64,000 nt of DNA. Origin: Circinella umbellata (Eukaryota; Mucoromycota; Mucoromycetes; Mucorales; Lichtheimiaceae). The translations under genes and the position numbers were made by a program. Shown piece after piece: positions 49,065 through 61,074 of this stretch; position 1 is the stretch's first letter, and every line of letters begins with the position of its first letter. Under the pieces are notes generated by a model. The model was not told the origin of the DNA. It did not search any database and worked only from the letters and a program-made list of their open reading frames with translations. The stretch covers positions 1-64,000 of the forward strand of contig JAIWNF010000105.1 of the NCBI GenBank assembly GCA_025093555.1, read 5' to 3'.

Positions 49065-50110
49065 ACCCGTAGTGGTGTTACGGGTAGGTTGATCCCGCTT
49101 GGTAGGGCAGAGGAGGATGGCATCTCGGCGGATGGCTTGGTGGAGAGAAGGCAGGGTAGTGTATGTTCATACTATGGTTGGTAGAAAGGTGAAGGGGTGC
49201 TTACTCTGTGGCTACCCCGTGGTTGGTGACTGTGGGTGTGGGTAAGGGGGGAAGCAGAGTAAGAGAACTTCAGGAACACTCGGGCTTTTATAGGTTACTT
49301 GGGAATACGCCACCTTCGATCTGGAACAGATGTAATGCTGATGACAACAAGCGTTTATCTTTTCGATATAAAGACCGTAAGTTATTTTTCCTTTTTTCTT
49401 GTTCTTGAAAAAAAAAATAATAAATGCAATTTGTTGATGGAATTTTACTAACTATTAAAAGAGTTAATTTATAGACCTTTAGATACTCCATTATAACAGT
49501 TGCAAGCTTGTTGTAATGGAAGCAGAATAACGAATTCCTAGTTTCAATCTTGTCATCAGCCTTATATCTGTTATGGATCGAAGGTAGTGGATTGCCAAGT
49601 AACCTATAAAAGCCCGAGTGTTCCTGAAGTTCCCTTACTTCTGTGGACTTCCGAACCTACATTCATGGTCATCGGCCATGGGTGTTAGCCATGGAGTAAG
49701 TCCCTGAATCCTAGTACACCAGCTGTAGTGTGGACTGCACTGCCTGTAAGCCCTTTTCTTCATCAAGTCCATTCGTTGAGGTGTCATCCTAGGGTGTGTG
49801 CTCGGTGCGCAGAGGCGTCTGTCTTTCTGGCGCTTTGTGATTTTGGCGTGTGGCGTACGAGAGGCGTCGCAGAGGGTTTCCCACGTGAGTGCGATCACCT
49901 ACCTCTCGTAGGTGCAGTTTCCGGTTTATTTGCTGGAATAGTACTCAGCACTATTTTTTGGTGTTGCGGTGCTGCCTGTTTCGCTTTTTCGGTTGGCGAA
50001 GAATCCTTGTATTAGGATGTAGGTTCATCGTGCGTTGACGCAGATGAACTTGGAGACATTGGTATGAATTCTGGTTAAGGGTAGCTGGAATATCAACCTC
50101 AGGGTATTCT
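49065..50110 (+). ncRNA. GC-richer, hairpin-dense terminal exon; candidate structured RNA
   Basis: It begins exactly at the acceptor AAATAG|ACCCGT with a perfect stem ACCCGTA-GTGGTGT-TACGGGT (49065-49085). Other perfect stems are CACCTAC-CTCTC-GTAGGTG (49896-49914), a CAGCAC...GTGCTG pair near 49950-49975, and a long stem at 50021-50050 (GTTCATC...GATGAAC enclosing TGCG-TTGA-CGCA). GC content is near 50% against ~30% around it. No convincing long ORF. It may be a lncRNA, a structured 3' UTR, or part of an unrecognised retroelement. Confidence 0.35.
49205..49695. repeat. Inverted repeat, ~150-bp arms
   Basis: 49205-49355 and 49543-49695 are inverted copies. The best-conserved core reads TTCAGGAACACTCGGGCTTT and continues through TATAGGTTACTTGG in both. 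The loop is ~187 bp. On the plus strand the second arm contains CCTATAAAAGCCC, a TATA-like motif. A transcript across it would form a long hairpin. Confidence 0.75.
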
Positions 50111-53006
50111 TTGGGGTATTTGCAAACTTCTACTATAACAAGAACGCAAGTAACTCGATAATGATTTATTTGGGCCAACACAAACTTAAGGAAATGGTCA
50201 TTGGTATCAATTATGTCTTCTTCTTGGTATCGAATCGAAGTCATCGTAGTGAATCAACCAATCAGGGGTCGAACTCTATATGTCTCACTCAAGAATGTTT
50301 TGTAAGGCAACAAACCATATTTTTTATGCGCACTACCAACAATACCACGATAAAAAAAACAAGGAATGAACATTGGAACCAAAAAGAAGAAAAGCACCTA
50401 TCAATATTTCAATATTGCTCAATTTTTTTTTTCGACACCAAAAAAAAACAACTGAACAAGAGCCATTCAACACTCTACATTATCGAAAATACAACACCAA
50501 GTCAGAAAACAAATGACAACGCTATCAGTCAATTTATCACCTTTGATTATCAAATTAACAGTACTTTTATTATATATCGAAAAAGAACATCGATCAAAAA
50601 CAAACACTCACAACTTGTGTTTTGGCGACGAACAACAATCTTTTAATTCAAACCAAACATACACCATTTTCCAGCGTGAAGCAGCAAATGTATTTAAACA
50701 TATGACAATAGTAGCAGAAGCGGAATGTTTATTACGACACATAGTCTTCAAGTCACCTAAAAAGAAAAATATATTGGGGTTTTCAGATAGACGAATAACA
50801 AGTATTTAAAAGAGCAAAGAATATTTCAATTATCAAAAATAAGATCTGTATCTTCTTGCGGAGCGGTCATCGTCATTATCACAATTCATCATCAAATATA
50901 AAACTCCATCAAACAACATATGGGAATTTAACATTTTGTTACCAAGAAAAAGGAGAAGCAAATTAAAAAAAGGATTACTAAAATCAATCGCTATGATATA
51001 TATGCACCATTTATCGTATCAGAACGGAATTAAATGTCAAATACCAAATCATAATGTTCAAGAACAGCGACTATTGTGGATCATTAATATCATCCAAGAT
51101 CTGAGTAAATTGTCATATTGGGGTTGTGACATCAGAGAGCAAACATATACAAGCACACTATTACACTTTTTGAATTGAAAACCAACAAGTACCAATAATT
51201 ACATGCAGCTATATTTATAATAACAGTAAAATTGTTATCAAAAAGAAGGAGCAGAATGTTATACTTTAAGCAGCATATAATCTTAAACACCGTCATGGTC
51301 ACCATCTTCATCAAAAAACAAAGATCAAGCAATTCATTATCGATACACCAAGAAAACTACCATCTTTTATCATATTGGGAACTCAAGAGAGCGATATTTT
51401 GAAAACGAACATGCGAACTCTATAGATGGAATTCGTTTTGGTCTTTCAATTCGAATTAGGAAGCCACTTTTTTCTTTCAAACAACACAATGTTATGAAAA
51501 ATGATCAAGAACATCCGAGGGACGCCATCAAAATACCACCAACTATATATGAAAATAGTTACAGTATAAAAAAAGTGCTATAACTAGAAACACAGTATTT
51601 ATCACACATATAGCAGCAACAGCATCATCATCATCATCACAACAATAAGATGAAACAACTATCATTCAATTGAGAAATAAAATCAAGAACACCACTTGAG
51701 CTATTTGTTACATATACAGCCTTTGAGGAGAATAAATACCTTCACTCATAAATATTCAGGAAGAGTAGCACCAGTCATATTATACAAAAACACTCTACAT
51801 TCAATATATAACAACAGGAAGAACAACAGCATCACCATCACCTAAAATCCGTATACCTTTCTACAATCGCAATCAACGATTAATTGCCACGAGACAAACT
51901 ATACGTACAACCAACTCTATATATATTATATTGACACGTATGAGTAAAGAACATGCGGTAACCCAGAACTAAAAAAAAGAACAGCCTGATATTCCTGGAA
52001 AAACGCGGCAGAAAAAAGAGTGTTTATTCGAGCTAGCAAATATACTGTGGAGTATTCCATTTTGTGATCATCAAAACTTTACGGGAGCAATATTGTCATT
52101 TTACTGAAGGAAATCTACAATATGAAAAGAACTATGATAAAATTTCTCACTCACGGAATCAAAAACCCACGAGCAACAAGAATAAGAAGACGCCAATTAT
52201 TACCGAAGGCTCAAGAACATGGGGGTTTATTGGGACTTAATCAAGTTATCCCATACCATTATAATTTATATAAAAAAAAGTAATATAAAAAAACCAACAC
52301 GTATAAAAAAAATCAATTAAAAAACAAAACAATCAAGAACAACAAAAAAGCCATCAAAGTGGTTTTTCAAAAAGATATTTTAAAAGAGTAAGTTAAATAT
52401 TTCATTAGAAAGTAGTTCGAATTTCTTCTCTTTCACCCTCCAAAGCAAATGGCAACAATAATAGTAATAATGCGATTAAGAACCCGATAATAATATAAAA
52501 TTAATAAACTATGATATAGGACGTTCTACCATCAATCGCAAGAACAAGAAGAAGAACAAGAACAAATGGTGATACTAATATCAATAGTGCGATGAAAAAA
52601 AAGACCGGATAATAATATGATAGTAAATAAAATATAATCTAGGACGTCTCACTACCACACAAACACAAATACAAGGACACCACAACGACAAGGACAAGGT
52701 CAAGTACAATAACAATAATTTTTATTTTATTTTTTTAATAAAAATTAAATGAACAAAATCATAGTTTCTTTTTTTTGTAATTGTGTTAAGTTGTACTAAA
52801 TAATAAGCAAAGGGATATAGTGCACTTGGTTGATTGTTAAGGTTCTGTGAGAGGTTTTTCTTTCTTTTTCTACAAATACGTATAATGAATTCAATTATAT
52901 AGGTATTCATGTTTTATATAATTGCAAGTTGAATACACAATTAATTCATACGTAATAAACACAAAACCAACAATCTACAAAGTATCATGTGGTAATTTTA
53001 TCAATA
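50111..53006. other. A/C-skewed interval without recognised genes
   Basis: From ~50200 to ~52720 the plus strand is conspicuously rich in A and C (runs such as AACAAGAAGAAGAACAAG, CATCATCATCATCAC) and poor in G and T. A ~115-bp unit is duplicated at ~52450-52540 and ~52565-52650 (anchors AATAATGCGAT/CAATAGTGCGAT, GATAATAATAT and AGGACGT). The longest open frame, 50161-50646, is low complexity and has no domain. Confidence 0.45.
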
Positions 53007-53811
53007 CGACGCATGCTGATTTAAATAGTCAATTGTCGAAAATTGAAAACCTGTCGGATAATACGTATTACATCCACATTTAGAGGTATTAAATCCCATA
53101 TTTAGCATATAATAATAGTGAGCTACCTACTTTCACTTATTGAATAATTTGAAGGAAATAAAAAAATACATATATAATGTATAATGTATAATAAAGTGAG
53201 AAAAAGAAAATTATATGAAAAAAATTATTAAAGTATGAATACGTAACAAAGAGATACATATAAAGAAAAAGAAGAAAAAAAGCAAGTTGATAATCATGTA
53301 AAAGCTGTGAAACTGTTCTGAATAAAGACGTAAAGAATATTTATTTTTAAAATAAAATAACAACTCTTTTATATCTTTTCTTATTTTATTCTATTTCATT
53401 ATGGATAAACTGTATTTCATACATAAAACTAGATAAATAAAAGGTCCTACGTATTATATTTTATTACTACATCATTATTACTAAATCATTCTTCCCTCCT
53501 AAAACTATTTATCACAGTTGTTACTATATTATCTCCTTTTTCCTATAAAGTAACTCTTTCTCGAGATTCATGTACTGATAGATAATTTATCAAACATAAG
53601 CTGTATTCAGCTACACACTGGTTTTGCCTTCACAATCCTTATGCAACATTTCATATTCCGACAAAACTTTGAACGTTATTAACTCGATATTTTTAATAAG
53701 CACATTGTAGGTGATAAAAAATTAATTACTTCATGTCAAAAATATTTCATGGGGTTCACCTTTTTATGCCGGTATTCAAATTATTTTGACGGTTTAAGAT
53801 AGAATGCACCA
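53007..53811. mobile_element. Family D copy 3
   Basis: Left end CGACGCATGCTGATTTAAAT after TA, right end complementary to TGGTGCATTCTATCTTAAAC before TA. The left 150 bp are nearly the same as 57485-57640 (TAGTCAATTGTCGAAAATTG). Internally deleted; no ORF. Confidence 0.75.
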
Positions 53812-53816
53812 TAGCA

Positions 53817-54011
53817 ATGACTTTGGAAAGAACAGAGAGAAATCTCTTTATTGAATCAGGTGAGAATCATTATCTTATTTATAAAGCTATATTACTTTAG
53901 TTTTCTTTATATTGAATTACTCCAATTGTAGATGACGAAGAGATTTTTGCAATGGTGTCAAAATTATTGCATGCTACAACCGTGTCAATGAATAGAACCA
54001 TCTCTTTTTAA
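53817..54011 (+). CDS. Possible two-exon micro-protein or gene fragment
   Basis: ATG at 53817, five bases after the end of the family D element; exon 53817-53859, donor GTGAGAAT; acceptor ATTGTAG; exon 53932-54011. They join in frame to 40 aa, with ERTERNLFIES followed by DDEEIFAMVSKLL. No known family. A well-formed small intron argues for a real gene remnant, but the size and position argue for a fragment cut by the transposon. Confidence 0.3.
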
Positions 54012-54475
54012 TAAAATACATCAGTCAAAAAGTATCAATTCGATTATTCAGAAAAGATGAACTATACAATGACCACGTCACTTTCTACGTTCTGGAGAGA
54101 AAAGGGCATAAGGAAACTGGACTCAATAGTTGCACGAAAAAAGGCGCAAGTACTATTTTATTGTGTGGATGGTGTTATCAAAAGTGTTCTGTATTGGTTT
54201 TTGTTAGAGGAAAACATAAAAAAAAGGTTGGCAATTCTTTTTGATACCTCTATTACGTATACATGAGCAGAATATAACAAAATAGATAATAATAACAGTA
54301 ACGATATTATTATTTTGTATCAGCAAAATGACCCCTTATATGATTTAAATATCTCAAGTTCGCTTACTATGAAGATTGTTATCAAATTAATGTATTTGGA
54401 GATATTTATGCTAAAAGGTAACTACAGCGAAATCCTTTATATCACTGGAACATTCTGGATAAGCTACATCTGATA

Positions 54476-55264
54476 CAAAGGATCCTCGTTAAATTTCATA
54501 GGGCTATTTCTCATTTTTTCCGTGTGAAAATTAACCGATACTATGAAATATTTTCCCAAGAATGTACACACATTGAATACTTCAGCTCACTACTGTATAT
54601 CTTTTTCAATGTATTAAAATAGGTATTCATTACTAAATTATTTCCATGCGCTTGTTCTTAATGTATTTTTGTAACTATTTCCTTCTCTTATTTGAGCACG
54701 TCTATACGTACCTTTTTTATTCTGAAAAAAAAAGTCATATATACTTCCAAGAGACTTATTTTTTATATTATTCCATTTTTTCATATTTTCGCTCTATACA
54801 TACACAAAAACGTTGACAGTAACCAAATCTAACGTGGGATTGACATCTGAACAATATAGTATTCGGAGTGAGAAGAAAAAACGTAGCCCACGAACCATGA
54901 CAAGCTGATCACTAGCATTATAGGCTAAAAATGAGTTCCACTTGTTAAAGGGACCTGATATCAGTACGATATCCAAAGGCTTAAAGAGAGAAAAACAAGA
55001 AAAAAACATCCAATAAACTCTTATGGAAAAACATGTAAGTGGCGTAATAAAAAAGCAATCCATCCTGTATACTGATTTAATTGCGACCCTTAAATTTATC
55101 ATATGAATAATTCCTTTTATTATATCCATTAGAGATTCGGTGCTGCTCGGTGCCCATGAAAGTGGAATAAGAGGGGATCTGAAAATTTTGTTATGGTACG
55201 TATTTTTACTATTTCTTAATTTTGGTGAACTTTTTGAGGTGTGAAAATTAGCAGATATTGTCTG
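54476..55264 (+). mobile_element. Family A copy 3: decayed pogo-derived element
   Basis: Left TIR CAAAGGATCCTCGTTAAATT after TA; the right TIR is partly deleted, ending TGTCTG before TA. Plus-strand interior from ~54817 reads VTKSNVGLTSEQYSI, then, across in-frame stops, AKNEFHLLKGPDISTISKGL: the CENP-B-type HTH again. Confidence 0.72.
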
Positions 55265-56214
55265 TAACTAATTATTATTATCTTTGATATAAACATAGAT
55301 CGAAATGTCATTTTTCGATGATAAAAGCACACAAGTCAATCAAGTTACTCCCTGACAATAATCACCAGAATATAAAACTTGATTTTATTGTTGAAGCTCT
55401 TGGTGATCGGAAACAAATTGGAGGATTTGTTTATCGATAAAGATAAAGGAAAACTTGAAACGAGCACTTTGTTGATGAAAGGCCACACTAAAGGAGACTT
55501 TTGTCATGTTCAATCTTTAAAATATTGATTGTCACTCATTCCACCATATATTAAAATCCCTTATTTTGAAACGATCTCGAGACAAAACACACTGCTTGGA
55601 ATTTGATATTATTAGTACCACAATGCTCAGCTCCGGAGAACTTATCCATTGCAACAAGCATCACATTTCAGTTCCAAAAACCTTGATATCAAAGCATCAG
55701 AATTGCTAATCTTGTCTTGACTATGATTTCTCTCAAAGTTAGTATTTATTTTATTTGGCAAAGATTGAGTGACATATAAATTCTCTCACTAATCATAATA
55801 TAAAAATATAAAAATAGCGCAACATTATAAAGAACAATCGCCGAATACAAAGGGTATTTGAAATCATTCAAAAGGATGCAGTGGAATATCTTGAGAGTTG
55901 TCCTAATATCTGCCAAACACCTCAACTTTTACGCTCTGACTCCACCTCTACATCTCAACAATCAAATTCAAGTGTATCTGACAGTTTATTTAAGCTCATC
56001 TGGAAAATCGTATTCGTCTTAAAAGCCACCAACTACTTCATCCGTATCAACCCTGTTAAGAAACGAGAATTATAACAGCAAGGCTATGGATTGGATGGAG
56101 ATGAACGTAAAAGAAGAATAAATCAATAAGTATTGGATGAATTCAATAATCTAACTTTTGAGGATGACGCGCTTACTGGTAATAATTGGGAACAGTTATC
56201 TTTTGGAATTGAAA
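55265..56214. other. Possible decayed coding sequence
   Basis: Frames with ordinary amino-acid composition (for example 55881-56075 +, Ser/Thr-rich) are broken by stops and lack supported splice sites. No identity assigned. Confidence 0.3.
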
Positions 56215-56527
56215 CAGTCAACTCCCGCTTTTGCGCCTCCCGCTTTTGCGCCTCCCACTTTTGCAAATCTCCCAGGTCTGCACCTTATGTTTTTGGAAAT
56301 GTTAAAAACACCCAACGGAACCGCAACTTGCAATTTGCATCAAGATTTTTGGGCGAGTTGCGCTAATCGGGAATAATCTGTACAAACATAGTAATTGTAT
56401 ATAAATCATTATGCAAATAAGAAAATACCGTATTTGAATATATATCAAGTCTCACTTGTTGCAAGTCTTCGGTTTTGCAACAAAAAAATAAGGAAATCTC
56501 AGGTGTGCAAAAACCGGGGGTTGACTG
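56215..56527. mobile_element. Family E copy 2: 313-bp MITE
   Basis: Left end CAGTCAACTCCCGCTTTTGC, right end complementary to CAGTCAACCCCCGGTTTTTG. A TTTTGCGCCTCCC unit is repeated at the left. Flanks are not TA, unlike families A-D. A similar end (CCCCCGTTTTTTGCA) occurs alone at ~2586. Confidence 0.72.
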
Positions 56528-57484
56528 GCTAATACTTTTTTATTTCTTTCATTTAATTAACACCCTTTCTTGTTTTTTCCTTTATTTTACAATTGAAGTT
56601 ATGATACTGTGCTCAATACTTATATTACCATATATACTTAAGCGGAATCATTATTTTTATACAGCTGTCTCAATCATGATATGTAATGTTTCTTTAGTCA
56701 ATAATATTATAAGCTGTCGTCAAACTGCATCGTCTTTTTTTTTATTTACGTATATACAAATTTAACAAGAACATTAATAATGAATCACCATTCTTTGCTA
56801 TGAGTAAAAATAAGTACAGGAAGGGGTTTGATAAAAGAAACATATGTATGTATAGCTGCTATACGTACAAGTCTTTTTTTTTATAACGATATTATTTCTG
56901 TCAATTCTTTATAGAATCAGTACGTGTATAACACAAAATAGCACTACCATTACACATGATCGATGATCAAATACTACATAATATTTTTATTATTATTTTT
57001 CTTCCTTGATAATACAGTAATACGTCTTGCGGCTAATAATTAAATATAATCAATTTAATAGTAATACTGGAAATAACATTTGAGTCTATTTCAGAAAACA
57101 CAAAATAAAATCCATACGTACAGGAATAATCAAGCACGGTAAGCATATAACATCCAACTATACGAGCACCACATTAATAACCACGGTAACTATCAATTGC
57201 ATTTGTTGAATTATATTATTATTAACACATAATAATGGGTTCTGAATCTACGAATAGTTTAAAAAAGTAGTAGTTCGACGAGGAGACATAATAGTCACTG
57301 TACATAGGAAAAAAAGATCAAGCAAAAGAAAATCTACGTGCGTAGTAAAATAAGTCAACAAGTACTAATACTAGTAGCTTATAACTTATTAACTATCTAG
57401 TTATCATTTATCATAATAAAAAAATGCTTTTCTTTGAGTCATCTTCAATTTTTGCCTGGTGCTATTTTTTTTCCTTATAAAGTA
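56528..57484. other. Gene-poor AT-rich interval
   Basis: No supported gene; the hydrophobic ORF at 56475-56765 overlaps the MITE end and is AT-driven. Nothing further recognised. Confidence 0.45.
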
Positions 57485-58404
57485 TGGTGCATACTGATTT
57501 AAATAGTCAATTGTCGAAAATTGAAATCCTGTTGGATAATATTACATCCACAGTTAAAGGTATTAAATCCCATATTTAGCAGATAGGTAGTAGTAATATA
57601 ATGGCCAAAAAAGTTTGAGCTACTTTTATTGTTTGAGAGAATTTTAGAGAAGTAAAAAAATAATAAATATATATATATAGGGAATGTATAAATAATATAA
57701 AAAGAAAAAAAGAAAAATCACATAAAAAAATATCAAAGTGAGGATGTGAGGATGTATAATCAGCAAATAAAAAAATAAGAAAAGCAATTTAATCATGAAC
57801 ACCTGGTTTACGATGTAAGAGGAATCTTTTGAAGGTGAATTTTTCAACAATTTTAAAGGCTTCATTGCCATCTTTCATATTATTGTATGCGTAAATATAA
57901 TGCCAACAGCGATTGTAATATCTTCTGATTTCAACAGGTATTTCATCAGGTGGAGATAATACTTAATCGAGAAAGTTATCAATATTTTGTTGTAATGATG
58001 CTTTGAATGAGTGATCACATTCTTTTCATGCAATTCTTTTAGCTGAACTCCAATACCTCTCAATCCAATTAGTTTCATAATGATACTTTGGATAAAGAGT
58101 ATAGAGGTGTCCTGATTTTACAAGTTCTTCCAATGCTGTTTTTTTTTGTTGACAAAGAGGTACTAACGGATACTTTATTACCCATAAGCTGTCTACTGTT
58201 ACACACCATCTTATCTCCCTCAGAATCCCTATGTCGATTTCTTTGCTTTACTTACTAAACTTGCACATTCCGACAAAACTTTGAAGTCTATGAACTCAAT
58301 GAAAAATAAGTTTTTTCAAAAAAGAAAACGAGCGATAGATTTAGAATACAAAAATAAACACGTTCCATATGCCAGAATATGACGGTTTAAGACAGAATGC
58401 ACAG
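57485..58404 (-). mobile_element. Family D copy 4, with transposase-like C-terminal remnant
   Basis: Left end TGGTGCATACTGATTTAAAT after TA, right end complementary to CTGTGCATTCTGTCTTAAAC before TA. On the minus strand 57951-57789 reads DEIPVEIRRYYNRCWHYIYA and ends KRFLLHRKPGVHD before TAA. A basic-aromatic RRY..RCW..Y.AY tail is, to my recollection, typical of IS630/Tc1-like transposases in these fungi. The rest of the enzyme is missing or frameshifted. Confidence 0.75.
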
Positions 58405-58784
58405 TACGGAGATTAACACTGGCTTTTTGCGCTCATTGCCTATGAAGATGTTTTTTATTGTGGTATTTTCCCCAAGGCATTTAACAGGTTTTCCTAGCAT
58501 CGATGTATATAACAGGAACTTATTAATATGTTGCTGTATAAATTGATTTACACTGTATGTATTAAAAGATAGCATAAATTTGGAGTAAGTAACGTGTATC
58601 CTTTTTATAATAGCATGTGAGTACGTCGATATAACATATGCACTCATCCTTATAATGCAAAACATAGCATAGAACGAATAAAACGTATGATGACCGCATA
58701 AATAAACAAGTATATAATGATAATATAAAGATATAGGTGTTTTATTTATATATTTTTATAGATCACAATGACTTTCGGTATGTT

Positions 58785-60794
58785 TTATTCAATAATAAAT
58801 TCCTTTAGTACATCGTGAGCATCATCTTCAAATAAAATATTCAATATTTCCTTTGGATCCTCAGTACAAATATCATCTCTTCCAATATAATGATTCCATT
58901 GAAACGTTGGCTGCTCTGAAATCTTGTTGCCTTCTCCGATATAATAGACACCTATTGCTCTATATCGTCCAGTACCCCTAGTACATTCTCGCACCACAGG
59001 AAGACAATAATCCTTGTCATGCCTTTGGATGATAAAGTTGGACACATTCTCGTCAACTTGTGCCAACACTGCTGTATGCAATTTAAGTAAAATTGGCAAT
59101 ATTATACATTCTTCACAATCTTCAGTCAATGTAAGTGGTCTGATTTGTGTAAATAAACCACCTTGAGGCTGATGGTAGTGTGTCATATTACAATTTGTTA
59201 CAGCATTTAAATTCACGAGCCATTCCAATAATATATCATTCTTGTTCGCTGAAGTTAAATCGTTAATATAGTCTTCGCGACATCTGTTCTTATTAATACG
59301 ATCCATTTCTTGGGCGTGAAAAACAACTTCTTCACGACTAATCTTTGGGAAAGTATAGCAGCCATGGTCATATGGTTCAATAGATATTTTCCAGTAGTGT
59401 TTAGTTGTTACATGCATCCACATAGTGTCGTCGATATGATACTTCAGTTGTGGGTGAAGTGTGGTACTAACACGGTTACTTGCGTGGGATCCACTAACAC
59501 CAGTCCATGAAGGTAAATTATAACTATCCATGGTACTTTTCAAACGTACAACTCCATCTAAACGAAGGCTGGATCCAAAACACAATATCGAAAGATCGTT
59601 TGTTACAATGTGTCGATAAAAATCATTAAATGCATTTTTTATATGGGTTGAATAGCTGGTTTCCATATCATCAAACATATAGTAAAAGGTGTTCTTCAAG
59701 GCATATATCATATCGTGTGGTTTAGTACTTGTTCGGAAATGAGCGTACGCAAGTGCCTGATTGACACTACCCTTATTCTGCTTTGTTCTTCCTCCAAAAT
59801 CAATTAAATTACTGGAAATAAAGTCATTTGTTGCTGGTATGTCTGTTGTGTGCAAACTATGTTTGAACATATTTGTATTGGCTCCGACTATTAAGATGCG
59901 TCTAGCCATCATTACTTCTTCGAGTGTCCAGCTCCGTTTAAACCAGCACGACTCCCAGACGTAAGTTAGTAACATGTCATGTGCTCTGTGTCCAGTAGCA
60001 AAAACGTTATGCTCAAAGTCTTTTGGATCGTTGAGGGCAGCTTCAGGTATCATAGCAATTGTATAACAAGCATTGTGATAAATTCTGTGCATCTGTTTGA
60101 TTTCTTTTGACTTGGCTTTATTGTCTTTCTGATCAATACAAACTTTATCATACCACACATACTCGACTTGAAAATCCTTGCATACTTGTTGTAAGAGTTC
60201 GTCGTATGTAACATATCGTATTCTTGTTGTTTCTGACTGTGGTACACAGAATAACACATGGTCTTTAAAATCCATCATATATTCTTCGTGACTGTCAGAA
60301 ACAACCTCGGAAGCGTCTTCTTTATCCCTCTCTTCCTCGTTTTTTTGTTTGTCTTCTTGATGTTCTTCTTTGTGATGTAGCTTCATTTTCATTTTGGTTA
60401 TCCCCTTTTTAATTGGATTGATTATCTTCTTACGGAGTTTCCTCTCACCGGCGTTTTTATCAGCTTCTTGGATTTCGCTTAATGCCTTACGAAATTCCTC
60501 CCATTGTAAAATACTATCTTTAAATGGTTCGAAGTTTTCGACAATACAGTGTTTACCGTTATCAACTAAGCTATATTCCTCATTGGTTTCATTTTTAACA
60601 ACTTCGCCTGATTGTTCCCAACAATATGAGATAGTGTGATATCCATTCACTGCTTCTGTGCCAGGTACCTTTTCCCAATCAGAAACACGGACAAGCCAAG
60701 TAGGACGATAGTCTCCTCCAGTCACACTAAGTCGATAATTGGTTTGATCCTCAAGATCGACTGTTTTTTGATTTCGACAATATGTTATATACAT
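58785..60794 (-). CDS. HET (heterokaryon incompatibility)-domain protein 1
   Basis: Single exon, 669 aa, ATG at 60792-60794. HET motifs are in order: GYHTISYCWE (51-60), VEYVWYDKVCIDQ (210-222), IKQMHRIYHNACYTIAM (232-248) and WFKRSWTLEEVMMARR (284-299). Downstream are PHDMIYALKN and NLPSWTG, both usual after the HET core. Residues ~97-172 are a Lys/Glu-rich insert absent from the paralogue at 61667-63481. In ascomycetes HET proteins trigger cell death after non-self recognition; HET alone does not prove that role here. No NACHT, WD40 or transmembrane part is seen. A family D element follows the 3' end. Confidence 0.85.
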   Translation of the reverse strand: MYITYCRNQKTVDLEDQTNYRLSVTGGDYRPTWLVRVSDWEKVPGTEAVNGYHTISYCWEQSGEVVKNETNEEYSLVDNGKHCIVENFEPFKDSILQWEEFRKALSEIQEADKNAGERKLRKKIINPIKKGITKMKMKLHHKEEHQEDKQKNEEERDKEDASEVVSDSHEEYMMDFKDHVLFCVPQSETTRIRYVTYDELLQQVCKDFQVEYVWYDKVCIDQKDNKAKSKEIKQMHRIYHNACYTIAMIPEAALNDPKDFEHNVFATGHRAHDMLLTYVWESCWFKRSWTLEEVMMARRILIVGANTNMFKHSLHTTDIPATNDFISSNLIDFGGRTKQNKGSVNQALAYAHFRTSTKPHDMIYALKNTFYYMFDDMETSYSTHIKNAFNDFYRHIVTNDLSILCFGSSLRLDGVVRLKSTMDSYNLPSWTGVSGSHASNRVSTTLHPQLKYHIDDTMWMHVTTKHYWKISIEPYDHGCYTFPKISREEVVFHAQEMDRINKNRCREDYINDLTSANKNDILLEWLVNLNAVTNCNMTHYHQPQGGLFTQIRPLTLTEDCEECIILPILLKLHTAVLAQVDENVSNFIIQRHDKDYCLPVVRECTRGTGRYRAIGVYYIGEGNKISEQPTFQWNHYIGRDDICTEDPKEILNILFEDDAHDVLKEFIIE

Positions 60795-61074
60795 TATTTC
60801 TAATTTTTTTATTCTATTAGCACTGTATTTGATTATATCTTTTTAGTTTTTAATTAAAAAATTATACAAATTTAATTATTTCAGATACGTACCTTGACAA
60901 CAGAGTGAAAAAATAACAAAGAGTTTCCCACTAGTATAAGTTTTCTTTTCTGGTAAAAAAAAAAAGAAAGAAGGCAAAAGGACATCTAAGATTATGTAGT
61001 GTTATATATATGCAAAAGGGAAAAAAGCAATAGTTTGTGTAATCGCAACCTAAATCTAATTCCATTTATGTAAA

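Noticed and set aside
50161..50646. 161-codon ORF as a gene
   Set aside because: Low-complexity Asn/Lys/Thr composition from A/C-rich DNA, no domain, no splice or promoter support.
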